NCBI GenBank assembly: GCA_035529695.1
Contig: DATKWD010000054.1
Span: 1 to 43,327, forward strand
Direction: 5' to 3'
DNA from: DATKWD01 sp035529695
GTDB taxonomy: Bacteria; Actinomycetota; Acidimicrobiia; Acidimicrobiales; Salinilacustritrichaceae
Length of the DNA: 43,327 nt
Below are positions 22,923 through 31,782 of the stretch, in pieces. Position 1 is the stretch's first letter. Each line of letters begins with the position of its first letter. A model generated the notes under the pieces. It saw nothing but the letters and a program-made list of their open reading frames with translations, ran no database searches and had not been told where the DNA came from. The position numbers and the translations under genes were made by a program.

Positions 22923-25217
22923 GTGGATTGGGCAGCCGAGGGCGAGGGCCAACGACCGGAACGCGCGTGGTTCCTGTACGTGGGTTTGTCGCTGGGGTGG
23001 CTCACGCTTCACGCCGTCGGTCTGTTGGGTCCGCTGAGCGACAGCACCTTCCCGCTTCTCGGAGTCGCATGCCTGGCCGTGGCCTATCGGGGCTTGCGCC
23101 ACAACGACATCCAGCCGCGGCTGCCATGGATGCTCATGTCGGCCGCGCTGCTCGCGTGGGTCGTCGGCGGTGGCCTCCGCATCCAACTCGAGACGCTCGG
23201 CGACCTCAGCCCGGACCGATCGCTCGTGCCCGACGTGTTCAGCCTCATCGGCTATGTGCTGCTGGGGACGGGCCTCATGATGTTGCACCACCACCGGTAT
23301 CGGAACCGTCGCCAAGACGTCGATGCGTTTCTCGATGCCCTGATCGCCGCACTCGCGGTCGCGGCAGTGATCTGGCTGGCGATCCTCGCTCCTGCGCTGA
23401 AGACCGACACCGAACCGATCATCGAGGTGTTGCTGATCGTCTACCCGGTCTTGACCTTGGCCATGGCGTCGATCGCTCTGCGCTTCGGGCTCCTCGGCCA
23501 GAGCCGGAGCATGCCCTCGCATCGCTACCTCGTGGCAGCGCTGATGTTCCTGCTGGTCGGCGACATCGTGTACATGTTGCTCGAGCTGTCGCTGTTCGAT
23601 GCCACTCCTGAGGTCATCGATGTCCCATACGCCCTCGCCTTCATCGCCGCCGGAGCTGCGGTGTTCCATCCTTCGATCAAAGATCTCACCAGATCCGTTG
23701 ATCCCAATGAACACGGCAAGCACACCATCAGGTTGGTCGCCGTCGGCATGGCCCTCGGTGTGCCAGCCGCGATCACTGCGCTCGGTGGCGAGACGTCGGC
23801 GCACGACCGCGTCGCGCTCTCCACGATCGCAGCCAGCCTCACCGCTGCTGCAACATGGCGGGTCATCCGTGCCATGAGGGCCCAGGACGCCGTCCAGGAT
23901 CGCTTGCTCCACGCCGCCAGCCACGACTCGCTCACCGGGCTCCCCAACCGCGCCAATCTGACCGACTACCTCGCCCGGTGCCGTGAGGAAGGTCGCGATC
24001 AGTACACCGGTGCGCTGTTCGCCGATCTCGACCGATTCAAGCTGATCAACGACGGCATGGGGCACGCCACCGGTGACGCATTGCTCCGCAAGGTCGCGAT
24101 CCGGTTGCGCGAGAACGTCAGCCCAGCAGACTTCGTGGCTCGGGTCGGCGGCGACGAATTCGTCGTCATCACGAGTGCCGACGACCTCGAAGAGATCGAG
24201 GATCTCGCCGAGCAGCTGCGCTGCTGCCTCGGAGTGCCCTTCCGGATCAACGGCAACGAGATCCACGCCTCGCTGAGCATCGGGGTTCGGGTGCTCGGAC
24301 CCCGAGCGACCTCGCAGTTCGACACGATCATCGAAGACTCCGACAGCGCGCTGTACCAGGCGAAGAAGCGTGGCCGGAACAACGTCGTGGTCTTCGATCA
24401 CTCGATGCGCGAGTGGGCCGACGAGCAGCTCTTTCTCGAGCAGGAACTGAACAACGCGCTCGAGTACGGCCAGATCACCGTCGCCTACCAGCCCATCGTC
24501 CGGCTGCCCGACGGAGTGATCGAGGGCTTCGAAGCGCTCTGCCGCTGGGACCACCCGGTGATGGGGTCGATCTCTCCGGCGACCTTCATCCCCGTCGCTG
24601 AGGAGACCGGGATGATCCTCGACATCGGCGCGTGGATCCTCGACGAGTCGTGCGCTCAGCTCGCCCGTTGGCGCGACGACGGTGTCGTGGGGCAGTGCAC
24701 GATGTCGGTCAACCTCTCGCCACGCCAGCTCCACGAGAGCTCGCTGGTGAGCGAGGTGATCGACACGCTCGCCAGGCACGACATCGGCCACGGGGCGCTC
24801 CAGCTCGAGATCACCGAAGGGCTCCTGATGAGCGACGCTCGTCGGGCGAAGGTTCAACTCAGCGAGCTGCGTGACGCAGGTGTGCGAATCTCACTCGACG
24901 ACTTCGGAACCGGCTACTCCTCGATCTCCCAGCTGAAGTCGTTCCCGGTCGACTCGGCCAAGATCGACCGCTCGTTCGTGAGTGGGATCGGCTACAGCGA
25001 ACCGTCCTCGGACGAGAGCCTCGTGTCGGCCATCGTGGCCATGGCCGGCGCACTCGGGTTCCGGACGATCGCCGAAGGAGTCGAGAACGCGGCCCAGGCC
25101 GCCCGCCTGTTCGAACTCGGTGTGCGCTCAGCCCAGGGGTACTACTTCTCCCGACCGATTCCGGCAGGCGAGGTTCCTCAGGTGCTCCAGCGGTTGCGCC
25201 AGCTGCAGCCACGCTGA
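22923..25217 (+). CDS. Membrane GGDEF-EAL cyclic-di-GMP protein
   Basis: A 764-residue protein. The first 300 residues hold about eight hydrophobic segments (for example YVGLSLGWLTLHAVGLLG and LLIVYPVLTLAMASIAL), forming a membrane sensor. The GGDEF domain has the intact motif RVGGDEFVVI (about residue 408) and the start signature ASHDSLTGLPNRANL, so it should make c-di-GMP. The EAL domain has the intact EGFEALCRWDHP (about 535), NLSPRQLH, then EITEGLLMSD and LDDFGTGYSS, so it should hydrolyse c-di-GMP. Both active sites look complete; which dominates cannot be told. The start is GTG 22923; there is no Shine-Dalgarno and a leaderless start is possible. Confidence 0.92.
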   Translation: MDWAAEGEGQRPERAWFLYVGLSLGWLTLHAVGLLGPLSDSTFPLLGVACLAVAYRGLRHNDIQPRLPWMLMSAALLAWVVGGGLRIQLETLGDLSPDRSLVPDVFSLIGYVLLGTGLMMLHHHRYRNRRQDVDAFLDALIAALAVAAVIWLAILAPALKTDTEPIIEVLLIVYPVLTLAMASIALRFGLLGQSRSMPSHRYLVAALMFLLVGDIVYMLLELSLFDATPEVIDVPYALAFIAAGAAVFHPSIKDLTRSVDPNEHGKHTIRLVAVGMALGVPAAITALGGETSAHDRVALSTIAASLTAAATWRVIRAMRAQDAVQDRLLHAASHDSLTGLPNRANLTDYLARCREEGRDQYTGALFADLDRFKLINDGMGHATGDALLRKVAIRLRENVSPADFVARVGGDEFVVITSADDLEEIEDLAEQLRCCLGVPFRINGNEIHASLSIGVRVLGPRATSQFDTIIEDSDSALYQAKKRGRNNVVVFDHSMREWADEQLFLEQELNNALEYGQITVAYQPIVRLPDGVIEGFEALCRWDHPVMGSISPATFIPVAEETGMILDIGAWILDESCAQLARWRDDGVVGQCTMSVNLSPRQLHESSLVSEVIDTLARHDIGHGALQLEITEGLLMSDARRAKVQLSELRDAGVRISLDDFGTGYSSISQLKSFPVDSAKIDRSFVSGIGYSEPSSDESLVSAIVAMAGALGFRTIAEGVENAAQAARLFELGVRSAQGYYFSRPIPAGEVPQVLQRLRQLQPR

Positions 25218-25238
25218 GGGCGCTGCGGCGATCCGAGG

Positions 25239-26105
25239 TCAGTCGGCGAGTTCGATGGCCTCGTCGCCGATCGTCACATGAGACGGATCGCGGAGGTCGA
25301 TGGTCGGCGTGCTGGTGAGCGATCGGACGACCTCGGCCGCCCGTTCGACGTCCGCGGGCGAGATGACCGACTCGAAGCCCTTGCCGAGAAAGAGCACCTC
25401 TTCGAGCGCGGGATCGTCGACGCGCAATCGTTCCCGGTAGTCGCTCAACCGGCAGTACACCGGGACGCTGGACGGGCTGTCCAGGTAGCGCTTCGGCTCG
25501 ACGTCGACGAAGTAGCTGAACTGGCCGGCCAGCTTCGCCTGGACCAACTCGAGGACGACCACGTCGAGGATCGTGATGATCCACTTCATGTCGGCTGCGT
25601 GGACGAGTGACGCCATCGCCTGCAGCAGGGCGAAGCTCATCAGGTCGCCGGCCTTGCCGCCTCGGTAGTCGGGGTCGACCGCGAGCGTCGCCACGTCCAT
25701 GGCTTCAGACGAGTCGAAGTCGGACATGCCGCTTCGCTCGAGCACGTCGTCCAGCGAGACCGACCACGGCGCTCGTTCCATGTCGGCCAGGCTCTTCAGC
25801 ACGCCGTGCCGATCGAGGATGATCCGGCCCATGCCGGCGATCCGCGCCAGATTGTGATCGACGACGACGACGAAGACGCAGGCGTCGTCGTACGGTCCGT
25901 ACTCGGCTGCCAGCAGTTCCGGGCTGTTGCCGAACGTGTCGTAGAACACCGACTTCTCGAGTTCACGCGCTTCGTCGGAGAGCGGATCGGAGGGCCCGGC
26001 GATGTAGCAGCCGAACGGCGTGGTGGCAGCTGCTGCGAGGTCTGAGACGACGGCCGAGGTGATGGACAAGCCGGTCGTTCTGGCAGTCCGGTCGGTCATG
26101 GCCAT
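25239..26105 (-). CDS. GNAT-fold N-acyltransferase, AHL-synthase/FeeM-like
   Basis: A 288-residue protein. The layout FYDTFGNSPELLAAEYGPYDDACVFVVV, then LARIAGMGRIILDRHGVLKSL, and DVATLAVDPDYRGGKAGDLMSFALLQAMA (138-165) resembles LuxI-type autoinducer synthases and FeeM N-acylamino acid synthases: an N-terminal E-x-D/FD segment, a V-G-x-x-R-L strand and a conserved x-V-x-P-x-Y-R-G helix start. It lacks a signal peptide. The ATG at 26105 lies 1 bp from the stop of the preceding gene (an AdoMet decarboxylase-like protein), so the two are coupled. Enzymes of this fold join an acyl group to an amine, often using SAM or amino acids. The product is unknown; this is a family-level inference from pattern. 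Confidence 0.65.
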   Translation of the reverse strand: MAMTDRTARTTGLSITSAVVSDLAAAATTPFGCYIAGPSDPLSDEARELEKSVFYDTFGNSPELLAAEYGPYDDACVFVVVVDHNLARIAGMGRIILDRHGVLKSLADMERAPWSVSLDDVLERSGMSDFDSSEAMDVATLAVDPDYRGGKAGDLMSFALLQAMASLVHAADMKWIITILDVVVLELVQAKLAGQFSYFVDVEPKRYLDSPSSVPVYCRLSDYRERLRVDDPALEEVLFLGKGFESVISPADVERAAEVVRSLTSTPTIDLRDPSHVTIGDEAIELAD

Positions 26106-26106
26106 G

Positions 26107-26562
26107 TCAGAAGCCCCTCCACGTGATCTCGGTGGCATCGAACCACTCCCGGGAGAACTCGACCACGGCGCGACTGTCGAAGGCCTTGCACGTGTAGATG
26201 TCGACCGAGAAGAACAGCTTGGGACGGTCCCAGGCGTAGAAGTGGGCGCCGGATGTCTCCCAATGGGTCCAACCGGCCCAGCCATAGGTCGGCGACGAGT
26301 GGGTCACCGGGTCCATCAGCGGGATCATCTCGGTGACGATGGTCAGTTCACGCAGGTAGTCGCGAATGTCGGCGTCGGTGATGATCCGCGATGGCACACC
26401 CTCGACCACGAGCCTCTGGCGATGGATCTCTGGTGCCAGATCCCGCCACTGGTCAGTTGCAGGCTGGTAGGCATCGGCGACAGTCACGACGAACAGTCTT
26501 CCCGTCCGGGGGGGCATCTTGTCCACCCCGGCGGTCCCAAAAGTAGTGATATCTTCGCTCAA
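26107..26562 (-). CDS. S-adenosylmethionine decarboxylase-like protein lacking pyruvoyl serine
   Basis: A 151-residue protein. The C-terminal half SGAHFYAWDRPKLFFSVDIYTC lines up with the bacterial SpeH/SpeD motif ESHLTIHTWPEYGYAA, then D-L-F-T-C: the H (107) and C (125) positions agree, but the pyruvoyl-forming Ser of E-S-H is Ala (106) and the preceding Glu is Gly, so self-cleavage to a pyruvoyl enzyme is not expected. The N-terminal half (RLFVVTVADAYQP, then ITDADIRDYLRELTIV) also fits the fold. It is the first gene of a two-gene operon with the GNAT acyltransferase; only 1 bp separates them. The start is TTG 26562; GTG 26526 and ATG 26517 are alternatives. It may bind SAM without decarboxylating it (inference). 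Confidence 0.6.
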   Translation of the reverse strand: MSEDITTFGTAGVDKMPPRTGRLFVVTVADAYQPATDQWRDLAPEIHRQRLVVEGVPSRIITDADIRDYLRELTIVTEMIPLMDPVTHSSPTYGWAGWTHWETSGAHFYAWDRPKLFFSVDIYTCKAFDSRAVVEFSREWFDATEITWRGF

Positions 26563-26649
26563 AGTGACAAATGGCCTCAGACCAATGCCACGTCGACTAC
26601 GGAACGAAGGTCTACCGCCACCAAGTGCGGTTGAGCGGAGAATGCTATC

Positions 26650-28161
26650 TCACCGTACGACGGTGCCCTGGGATACCCGCACGACCTCGCCGACCACGCC
26701 CAGGGCGTGTTGGGCACGCTCGACCAGCGACGGATCGGCTGAGCGCACGATGACCGCCTCGCCCTCAGGCGTCACCGCGAGAGCGACGAGACCGATCGGG
26801 TCGAGCCCCTCGAAGGTGACCGTCGCCGCGACCATCGTCACCGGCCCGTCGTGGTCGGCGCGTACGTTCCGCCGGGCAGTCGCGGCTTCGGCGGCCCTGG
26901 CGAGGTCGGCGACGAACGGCGCTTCGCCATCGCCAGCCGCGGCCCAAACCCCCAGGCCCGGCTTGGTGAGCAACCCGCTGACGCTGGTCACCAACGCTCG
27001 TCCGCCCGACTCGCGCAACCGGCGTACGACCGGGGCCATTGCCTGGAGGACGAAGCTGTTGAACGGCCCCCCGCCGAAGGTCATGCCTCCGGTGATGGTC
27101 GGCGTGCCGTCGAGCGGCAGACCCAACTCACGCTGTTGGACCCGCACCGCGACCGGAAAGCACGAGTACACCTCCTGGACCTCGCACGCGCCGACAGGCG
27201 CACCGAGGCGGTCTTCGGCGGCACGTCCGAGCACTCCCATCGCCGGCCACCGATGCGGCTCGGCGCGCTGCGACAACGGGACGAGGTGTGACGAGCTGAG
27301 GCCCACGAGCGGGTGAATCCAACGACTCGGATCGATGCCGGCTCGACGGGCCGCACCGACGGTGGTGAACAGCAGGCTGACACCCTGATCGACCGTCCAC
27401 TGGGACACCAGCCACTTGTTGTACGGCAACGCGAGCGGCCGGTTGGCCGGCGACGGAGTTCGGAGCTGATCCGCCGTCATCGGTGCGGGAAAGGACGCGT
27501 CGGGGCTTCGCTCCGCCACCTCGTTGAAACGGGCCCACAGCACCGCAACCTCGGTGCGCATCTCGTCGATCGACAAACCCTCGTGCGCTGCCAGTGCGGA
27601 CTCGATCAGCGCGTACTGCTCGACCGGGGCGAACAGACCGGCGGACAGCTCCGCGGGGTCGATCAAGTCGCCGACGGGGTGCTGATGGACATCGGGCTCG
27701 ATGTCGCCCTGGTCGGTCTCGGTGGCGATGGCTTCGGCCGTGCCACCACCGAACACCGCCGCCATTCCGGCCGTGTCGCCCTTCGTGCTGGTGGCCAACA
27801 GGCGCGCCGAACGCGCCTTCGCCTCGGCACCGGTCACGACGGCCACCTCGAGGTCGCCTGCGAGCATCGCAGCCAGCACCTCGTCGATCAACGTCTGCTG
27901 CGGGATCCCCACGTCGACCAGCACCGTGGTCGCCGTCGGGGCGCCGATCCGCCGTCCGACGATCCGGGCCGGGTCGGCATACGACCAGGTCCCGCGCGGT
28001 ACCACGATCCGTTCGACCCTCTCGAGGATCTCGCCCGACCCACTGTCGGCGCCCGCGGCGATGGTGGCCCGGGCCATCATCTCGACCGCCTCGACGTCAT
28101 CGAAGCACGTGCCCACGCCGACAAGGACGGGCCAGTTGGGTTCGAGCTCGCGTTCGTTCAC
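26650..28161 (-). CDS. Thiolase-like acetyl-CoA acetyltransferase (SCP-X related)
   Basis: A 503-residue protein. VLVGVGTCFDDVEAVEMMARATIAAGADSGSGEIL is the usual N-terminal thiolase start of SCP2-type enzymes; a C-terminal cysteine-bearing EVYSCFPVAVRVQ is followed by a glycine-rich TGGMTFGGGPFNSFV, which occupies the place of the thiolase GGHPxG segment. The N-terminal nucleophile C-S-S pattern of a classical thiolase is not seen, so a non-classical catalysis is likely. Homologues occur in Mycobacterium as thiolase-like proteins of unknown substrate. Start ATG 28161 is the first in frame. It faces away from the ABC exporter at 28247. Confidence 0.75.
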   Translation of the reverse strand: MNERELEPNWPVLVGVGTCFDDVEAVEMMARATIAAGADSGSGEILERVERIVVPRGTWSYADPARIVGRRIGAPTATTVLVDVGIPQQTLIDEVLAAMLAGDLEVAVVTGAEAKARSARLLATSTKGDTAGMAAVFGGGTAEAIATETDQGDIEPDVHQHPVGDLIDPAELSAGLFAPVEQYALIESALAAHEGLSIDEMRTEVAVLWARFNEVAERSPDASFPAPMTADQLRTPSPANRPLALPYNKWLVSQWTVDQGVSLLFTTVGAARRAGIDPSRWIHPLVGLSSSHLVPLSQRAEPHRWPAMGVLGRAAEDRLGAPVGACEVQEVYSCFPVAVRVQQRELGLPLDGTPTITGGMTFGGGPFNSFVLQAMAPVVRRLRESGGRALVTSVSGLLTKPGLGVWAAAGDGEAPFVADLARAAEAATARRNVRADHDGPVTMVAATVTFEGLDPIGLVALAVTPEGEAVIVRSADPSLVERAQHALGVVGEVVRVSQGTVVR

Positions 28162-28246
28162 ATCAGCTCCAGTCGGCTCCTCGTGTCGCCGCCGACCCTA
28201 GGAGCCGACACGATGGATCGTCGGGAACCCGCCGTAACCTCACGGG

Positions 28247-30112
28247 ATGCAGATGGGTCCACACTCCATGCTCGGATCCGATCCGAGCAAGGTCGAAGGA
28301 GTACGCCTCCAGAAGGGCGTGCTGCGTCGCGTCTGGGTCTTCGCCCGTCCCCACCGCTGGCGGATCGTCGGCTTCCTCGCCACCATCGTCCTCTCGGCGT
28401 TGTTGAGCCTGGTCTCACCGCTCGTGTTCAGGGCGATCATCGACGACGCGCTGCCCAATCAGGATCGACACCAGCTCGCGCTCCTCTCCTCGCTGGTGCT
28501 CGTTGCTGCATTCGGCGATGCGGTGTTGTCGTTCTTCGAGCGTTGGTGGTCCTCGCGGGTCGGCGAGGGGCTGATCCACGACCTTCGCGTCACCCTCTTC
28601 GACCACGTGCAGCGGCTGCCCATCGCCTTCTTCACGCGGTCGCAGACCGGCGCGCTGGTCAGCCGACTCAACAACGACGTCATCGGCGCGCAGCGCGCAC
28701 TGACCGGCACGCTCGGATCGGTCGTCTCCAACATCATCGTGCTCGTCACCACGGTCACGGCCATGGCCCTGCTCGAGTGGCGGCTCACCGCATTGGCACT
28801 GGTGCTCCTTCCATTGTTCGTGATCCCGGCCAAGCGGGTCGGCAAACGCCTCCAGGCGATCACCCGCCAGCAGATGGACCTCAATGCGCAGATGAACACC
28901 ACGATGAACGAGCGGTTCAACGTGGGCGGCGCCCTGCTGGTCAAGCTCTTCGGTCGGGCAGGCGACGAAGCAACGGGCTTCGAGGCGAAGGCTGCTGGTG
29001 TGCGCGACGCCGGCGTCAAGGCGGCGCTGCTGTCGAGGACGTTCTTCATCGCGCTCACCCTGGTCGCCGCCGTCGGCGTCGCTGCGATCTACTGGGTCGG
29101 AGGCGGGTTGGTCATCTCGGGTGCCATCACGACCGGGACCCTGGTCGCCCTGGCGGCCTACGTGACGCGCATCTATGCGCCGCTCACCGCGCTCACCAAT
29201 GCCCGCATCGACGTCATGACCGCGTTCGTGAGCTTCGAACGGGTCTTCGAGGTGCTCGACCTCGAGAACCCGATCGCCGACCGACCGGGCGCCATCGACC
29301 TGGTCGAGCCCGAGGGGCGGCTCACCTTCGAGGACGTCTGCTTCGAATATCCCGTCGACGGCATCACGCTCGAGAGCCTCGAGGGTGACGCCGCCACGGC
29401 ACCGAACCGGTCGGCCGGACCGGTTCTCAAGGGCATCAGCGCCGTCATCGAGCCAGGCCAACTGGTGGCGTTGGTCGGACCATCAGGGGCGGGCAAGACG
29501 ACGATCTCGAACCTGGTGCCCCGGCTGTACGACGTGACGAGCGGCGCGATTCGAGTCGACGGCCACGACGTCCGCGACCTCACCCAGGATTCGCTGCGCG
29601 CCGCCGTGGGCGTCGTCAGCCAGGACTCTCACCTCTTCCACGAGACGATCGGCCAGAACCTCCAGTACGCCCGACCCGACGCCACCCAGGCCGAGATCGA
29701 GACCGCATGCAGGGCCGCACAGATCCACGACCTGATCACGTCGCTCCCCGACGGCTACGACACGCTGGTGGGCGAACGCGGCTATCGCATGTCGGGTGGC
29801 GAGAAGCAGCGACTCTCGATCGCTCGCATGCTGCTCAAGGACCCGACCATCGTCATCCTCGACGAAGCGACGAGCCACCTCGACAGCGAGAACGAGGCGC
29901 TCGTGCAGGCCGCCCTCGCATCGGCGCTCGAGCGTCGGACATCGCTGGTGATCGCTCACCGTCTGTCGACCATCACCAGCGCCGACCAGATCCTCGTCGT
30001 CGACGACGGTCGCGTGGTCGAGCGCGGTGTGCACGACAGCCTCCTGGTCGCAGGCGGCCTCTACGCCGACCTCTATCGCACCTTGCTCAGAGAAGAGCCG
30101 ACACCGGTCTGA
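28247..30112 (+). CDS. ABC exporter, fused membrane and ATPase domains
   Basis: A 621-residue half transporter of the ABCB/MsbA type. The membrane domain has six helices (for example FLATIVLSALLSLVSPLVFRAII and FFIALTLVAAVGVAAIYWVGGGLVI). The ATPase has Walker A GPSGAGKTT (about 411-419), the Q loop in VGVVSQDSHLF, the signature SGGEKQR (about 516), Walker B IVILDEAT and the switch His in IAHRLS. An insert (ESLEGDAATAPNRSAGP) sits before Walker A, making it slightly longer than usual. It should dimerise and export a hydrophobic substrate. The start is ATG 28247; ATG 28268 is also possible. The next gene is 85 bp away. Confidence 0.93.
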   Translation: MQMGPHSMLGSDPSKVEGVRLQKGVLRRVWVFARPHRWRIVGFLATIVLSALLSLVSPLVFRAIIDDALPNQDRHQLALLSSLVLVAAFGDAVLSFFERWWSSRVGEGLIHDLRVTLFDHVQRLPIAFFTRSQTGALVSRLNNDVIGAQRALTGTLGSVVSNIIVLVTTVTAMALLEWRLTALALVLLPLFVIPAKRVGKRLQAITRQQMDLNAQMNTTMNERFNVGGALLVKLFGRAGDEATGFEAKAAGVRDAGVKAALLSRTFFIALTLVAAVGVAAIYWVGGGLVISGAITTGTLVALAAYVTRIYAPLTALTNARIDVMTAFVSFERVFEVLDLENPIADRPGAIDLVEPEGRLTFEDVCFEYPVDGITLESLEGDAATAPNRSAGPVLKGISAVIEPGQLVALVGPSGAGKTTISNLVPRLYDVTSGAIRVDGHDVRDLTQDSLRAAVGVVSQDSHLFHETIGQNLQYARPDATQAEIETACRAAQIHDLITSLPDGYDTLVGERGYRMSGGEKQRLSIARMLLKDPTIVILDEATSHLDSENEALVQAALASALERRTSLVIAHRLSTITSADQILVVDDGRVVERGVHDSLLVAGGLYADLYRTLLREEPTPV

Positions 30113-30154
30113 GGCCCCGCCCGACCGAGCGACTTGGCACGCCGGGCCGCCGAT

Positions 30155-30170
30155 GGTAAGCATTCCTAAC
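30155..30170. promoter_or_regulatory. Candidate iron-responsive (DtxR/IdeR-like) operator
   Basis: The reverse strand reads TTAGGAATGCTTACC, which resembles half-sites of the IdeR/DtxR box (TTAGG and CTAACC) but is about one base short of the 19-bp consensus. It lies 28 bp before the iron permease start, where an iron repressor site would be expected. The match is imperfect. Confidence 0.35.
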
Positions 30171-30197
30171 ATCATCCGCTGAGCGTCGTTTCGAAAT

Positions 30198-31073
30198 GTG
30201 GTTGCCGTGCTCGCAAACTTCTTGATCGGGCTCCGGGAAGGGCTCGAGGCCGCGCTGGTGATCGGCATCCTGGTCGCCTATCTGGTGCGGACCGAGCGGC
30301 GCGATCGCCTCCGGCCGATGTGGGTCGGGGTCGGACTCGCCATCGGCTTGTCGTTGAGCGTCGGCGCGCTGCTGACCTTCACCCAACACGGCCTCGACAC
30401 GTTCAAGGCCCAGGAGACCTTCGGCGGCGTGATGTCGCTGATCGCCGTCGGGTTCGTCACGTGGATGATCTTCTGGATGAAGCGCACCGCACGAGGCCTG
30501 ACCTCCGAGCTCCAGGGTCGGCTCGACTCGGCCCTGGCCGGTGGCGCCGGCGCCATCGTCGTCACGGCATTCGTCGCGGTTGCACGCGAAGGCGTCGAAA
30601 CGGCACTGTTCGTGTGGTCCGCGGCCAAGGCCGCCGGGTCGAGCAGTGCTCCGATCACCGGCGCCCTGCTCGGGATCGCGGTCGCCACGGTCCTGGGCTG
30701 GTTGCTGTACCAACGAGCCGTGCACCTCGACCTCGGCAAGTTCTTCACGTGGACCGGCGCCGGCCTCATCGTGATCGCCGCCGGCGTGCTGGCCTACGGC
30801 ATCCATGATCTGTGGGAGGCGGGCATCCTTTCCGGACCGCTCTTCGACCAGACCGCGTTCGACGTGTCAGCCCAGGTGCCACCCGGCAGCTGGTACGGCA
30901 CCTTGCTCCGAGGCACGATCAACTTCCGTCCCGATCCCTCGTGGGCCGAGGTCATCGCATGGAGCACCTACCTCGGCGTCGTCATGACGCTGTTCTTCCG
31001 CCCGGACCGTTCGAAGGCGGCGTCGCGCTCCGCTCCGGCATTGCGGCCGGCCGAGGCCGTGCCGGCTCCCTGA
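30198..31073 (+). CDS. efeU: FTR1/EfeU-type iron permease
   Basis: A 291-residue, about seven-helix inner-membrane permease for ferrous/ferric iron. Two REGLE-type iron-binding motifs are visible: REGLE (13-17) in the first helix and REGVE (130-134) in the fourth. Both are the hallmark of the FTR1/EfeU family. GTG 30198 is used; GTG 30207 is also possible. It is followed after 28 bp by the cupredoxin lipoprotein, so they form an operon. The DtxR-like site upstream suggests repression by iron. Confidence 0.93.
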   Translation: MVAVLANFLIGLREGLEAALVIGILVAYLVRTERRDRLRPMWVGVGLAIGLSLSVGALLTFTQHGLDTFKAQETFGGVMSLIAVGFVTWMIFWMKRTARGLTSELQGRLDSALAGGAGAIVVTAFVAVAREGVETALFVWSAAKAAGSSSAPITGALLGIAVATVLGWLLYQRAVHLDLGKFFTWTGAGLIVIAAGVLAYGIHDLWEAGILSGPLFDQTAFDVSAQVPPGSWYGTLLRGTINFRPDPSWAEVIAWSTYLGVVMTLFFRPDRSKAASRSAPALRPAEAVPAP

Positions 31074-31101
31074 CCGATTCGTTTCCTCGAGGAGTCCAGC
31101 C

Positions 31102-31782
31102 ATGCAGCTCAGCCGCCGTCTCGGCGTCGCCATGTTCGTCATGCTCTTCGTCGCACTCGGCGCGTGTTCGAGTGACGACGCCGGTCCGGTCATCGACATC
31201 GCGACCTCCGACGACACGTGTGTGCCGGCCGAGACCGAGCTCGCCGCCGGTGCGACGACATTTCGGGTGAAGAACGAGGGCAGCAAGGTCACCGAGGTCT
31301 ACGTCTACGCCGAGGGTGACCGCATCGTCACCGAACGCGAGAACATCGGCCCGGGCACGAGTGTCGACTTCAACGTCGACCTCGCAGCCGGGACCTACGA
31401 GATCGCGTGCAAGCCCGGCCAGACCGGTGACGGCATCCGCCAGACGATCACCGTCACCGGCCAGGGTGGCGAAGCGCTGCTCACAGCGTCCGACGTCGAG
31501 GTGTCCTTCGAAGCGTTCGACTACGACTACGACGGACTCGCAGACCTCGACATCGAGGCCGGCCAGGCCGTCGAGTTCGACATGACGAACATCGGCAGCG
31601 AAGAGCACGAGTTCGAGGTCTTCGATCCGTCCGGCGACGTCCTCGGCGAGATCGGACCGACCGCATCGGGCGCAAGCGGTTCGGTCATCCTCGAACTGCC
31701 CGACGCGGGGACGTACCGCTATGTGTGCGGCATCGACGACCACGAGGATCGAGGCATGGTCGGGACCTTCGAGGCCAGCTGA
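31102..31782 (+). CDS. efeO: EfeO-like cupredoxin lipoprotein
   Basis: A 226-residue secreted lipoprotein: signal peptide LGVAMFVMLFVALGAC with lipobox cysteine C22, so lipid-anchored on the outer face. Two cupredoxin-like repeats follow: residues about 30-120 (DDTCVPAETELAAGATTFRV, then AAGTYEIACKPGQTGDG) match the EfeO N-terminal domain, and residues about 135-226 form a second, weaker one. The EfeO peptidase-M75 domain is absent, so this is a cupredoxin-only form, and no EfeB peroxidase follows. GAGGAG at 31089-31094 is its ribosome binding site. The stop abuts the opposite-strand stop of the PhyH gene (TGATCA). Confidence 0.85.
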   Translation: MQLSRRLGVAMFVMLFVALGACSSDDAGPVIDIATSDDTCVPAETELAAGATTFRVKNEGSKVTEVYVYAEGDRIVTERENIGPGTSVDFNVDLAAGTYEIACKPGQTGDGIRQTITVTGQGGEALLTASDVEVSFEAFDYDYDGLADLDIEAGQAVEFDMTNIGSEEHEFEVFDPSGDVLGEIGPTASGASGSVILELPDAGTYRYVCGIDDHEDRGMVGTFEAS

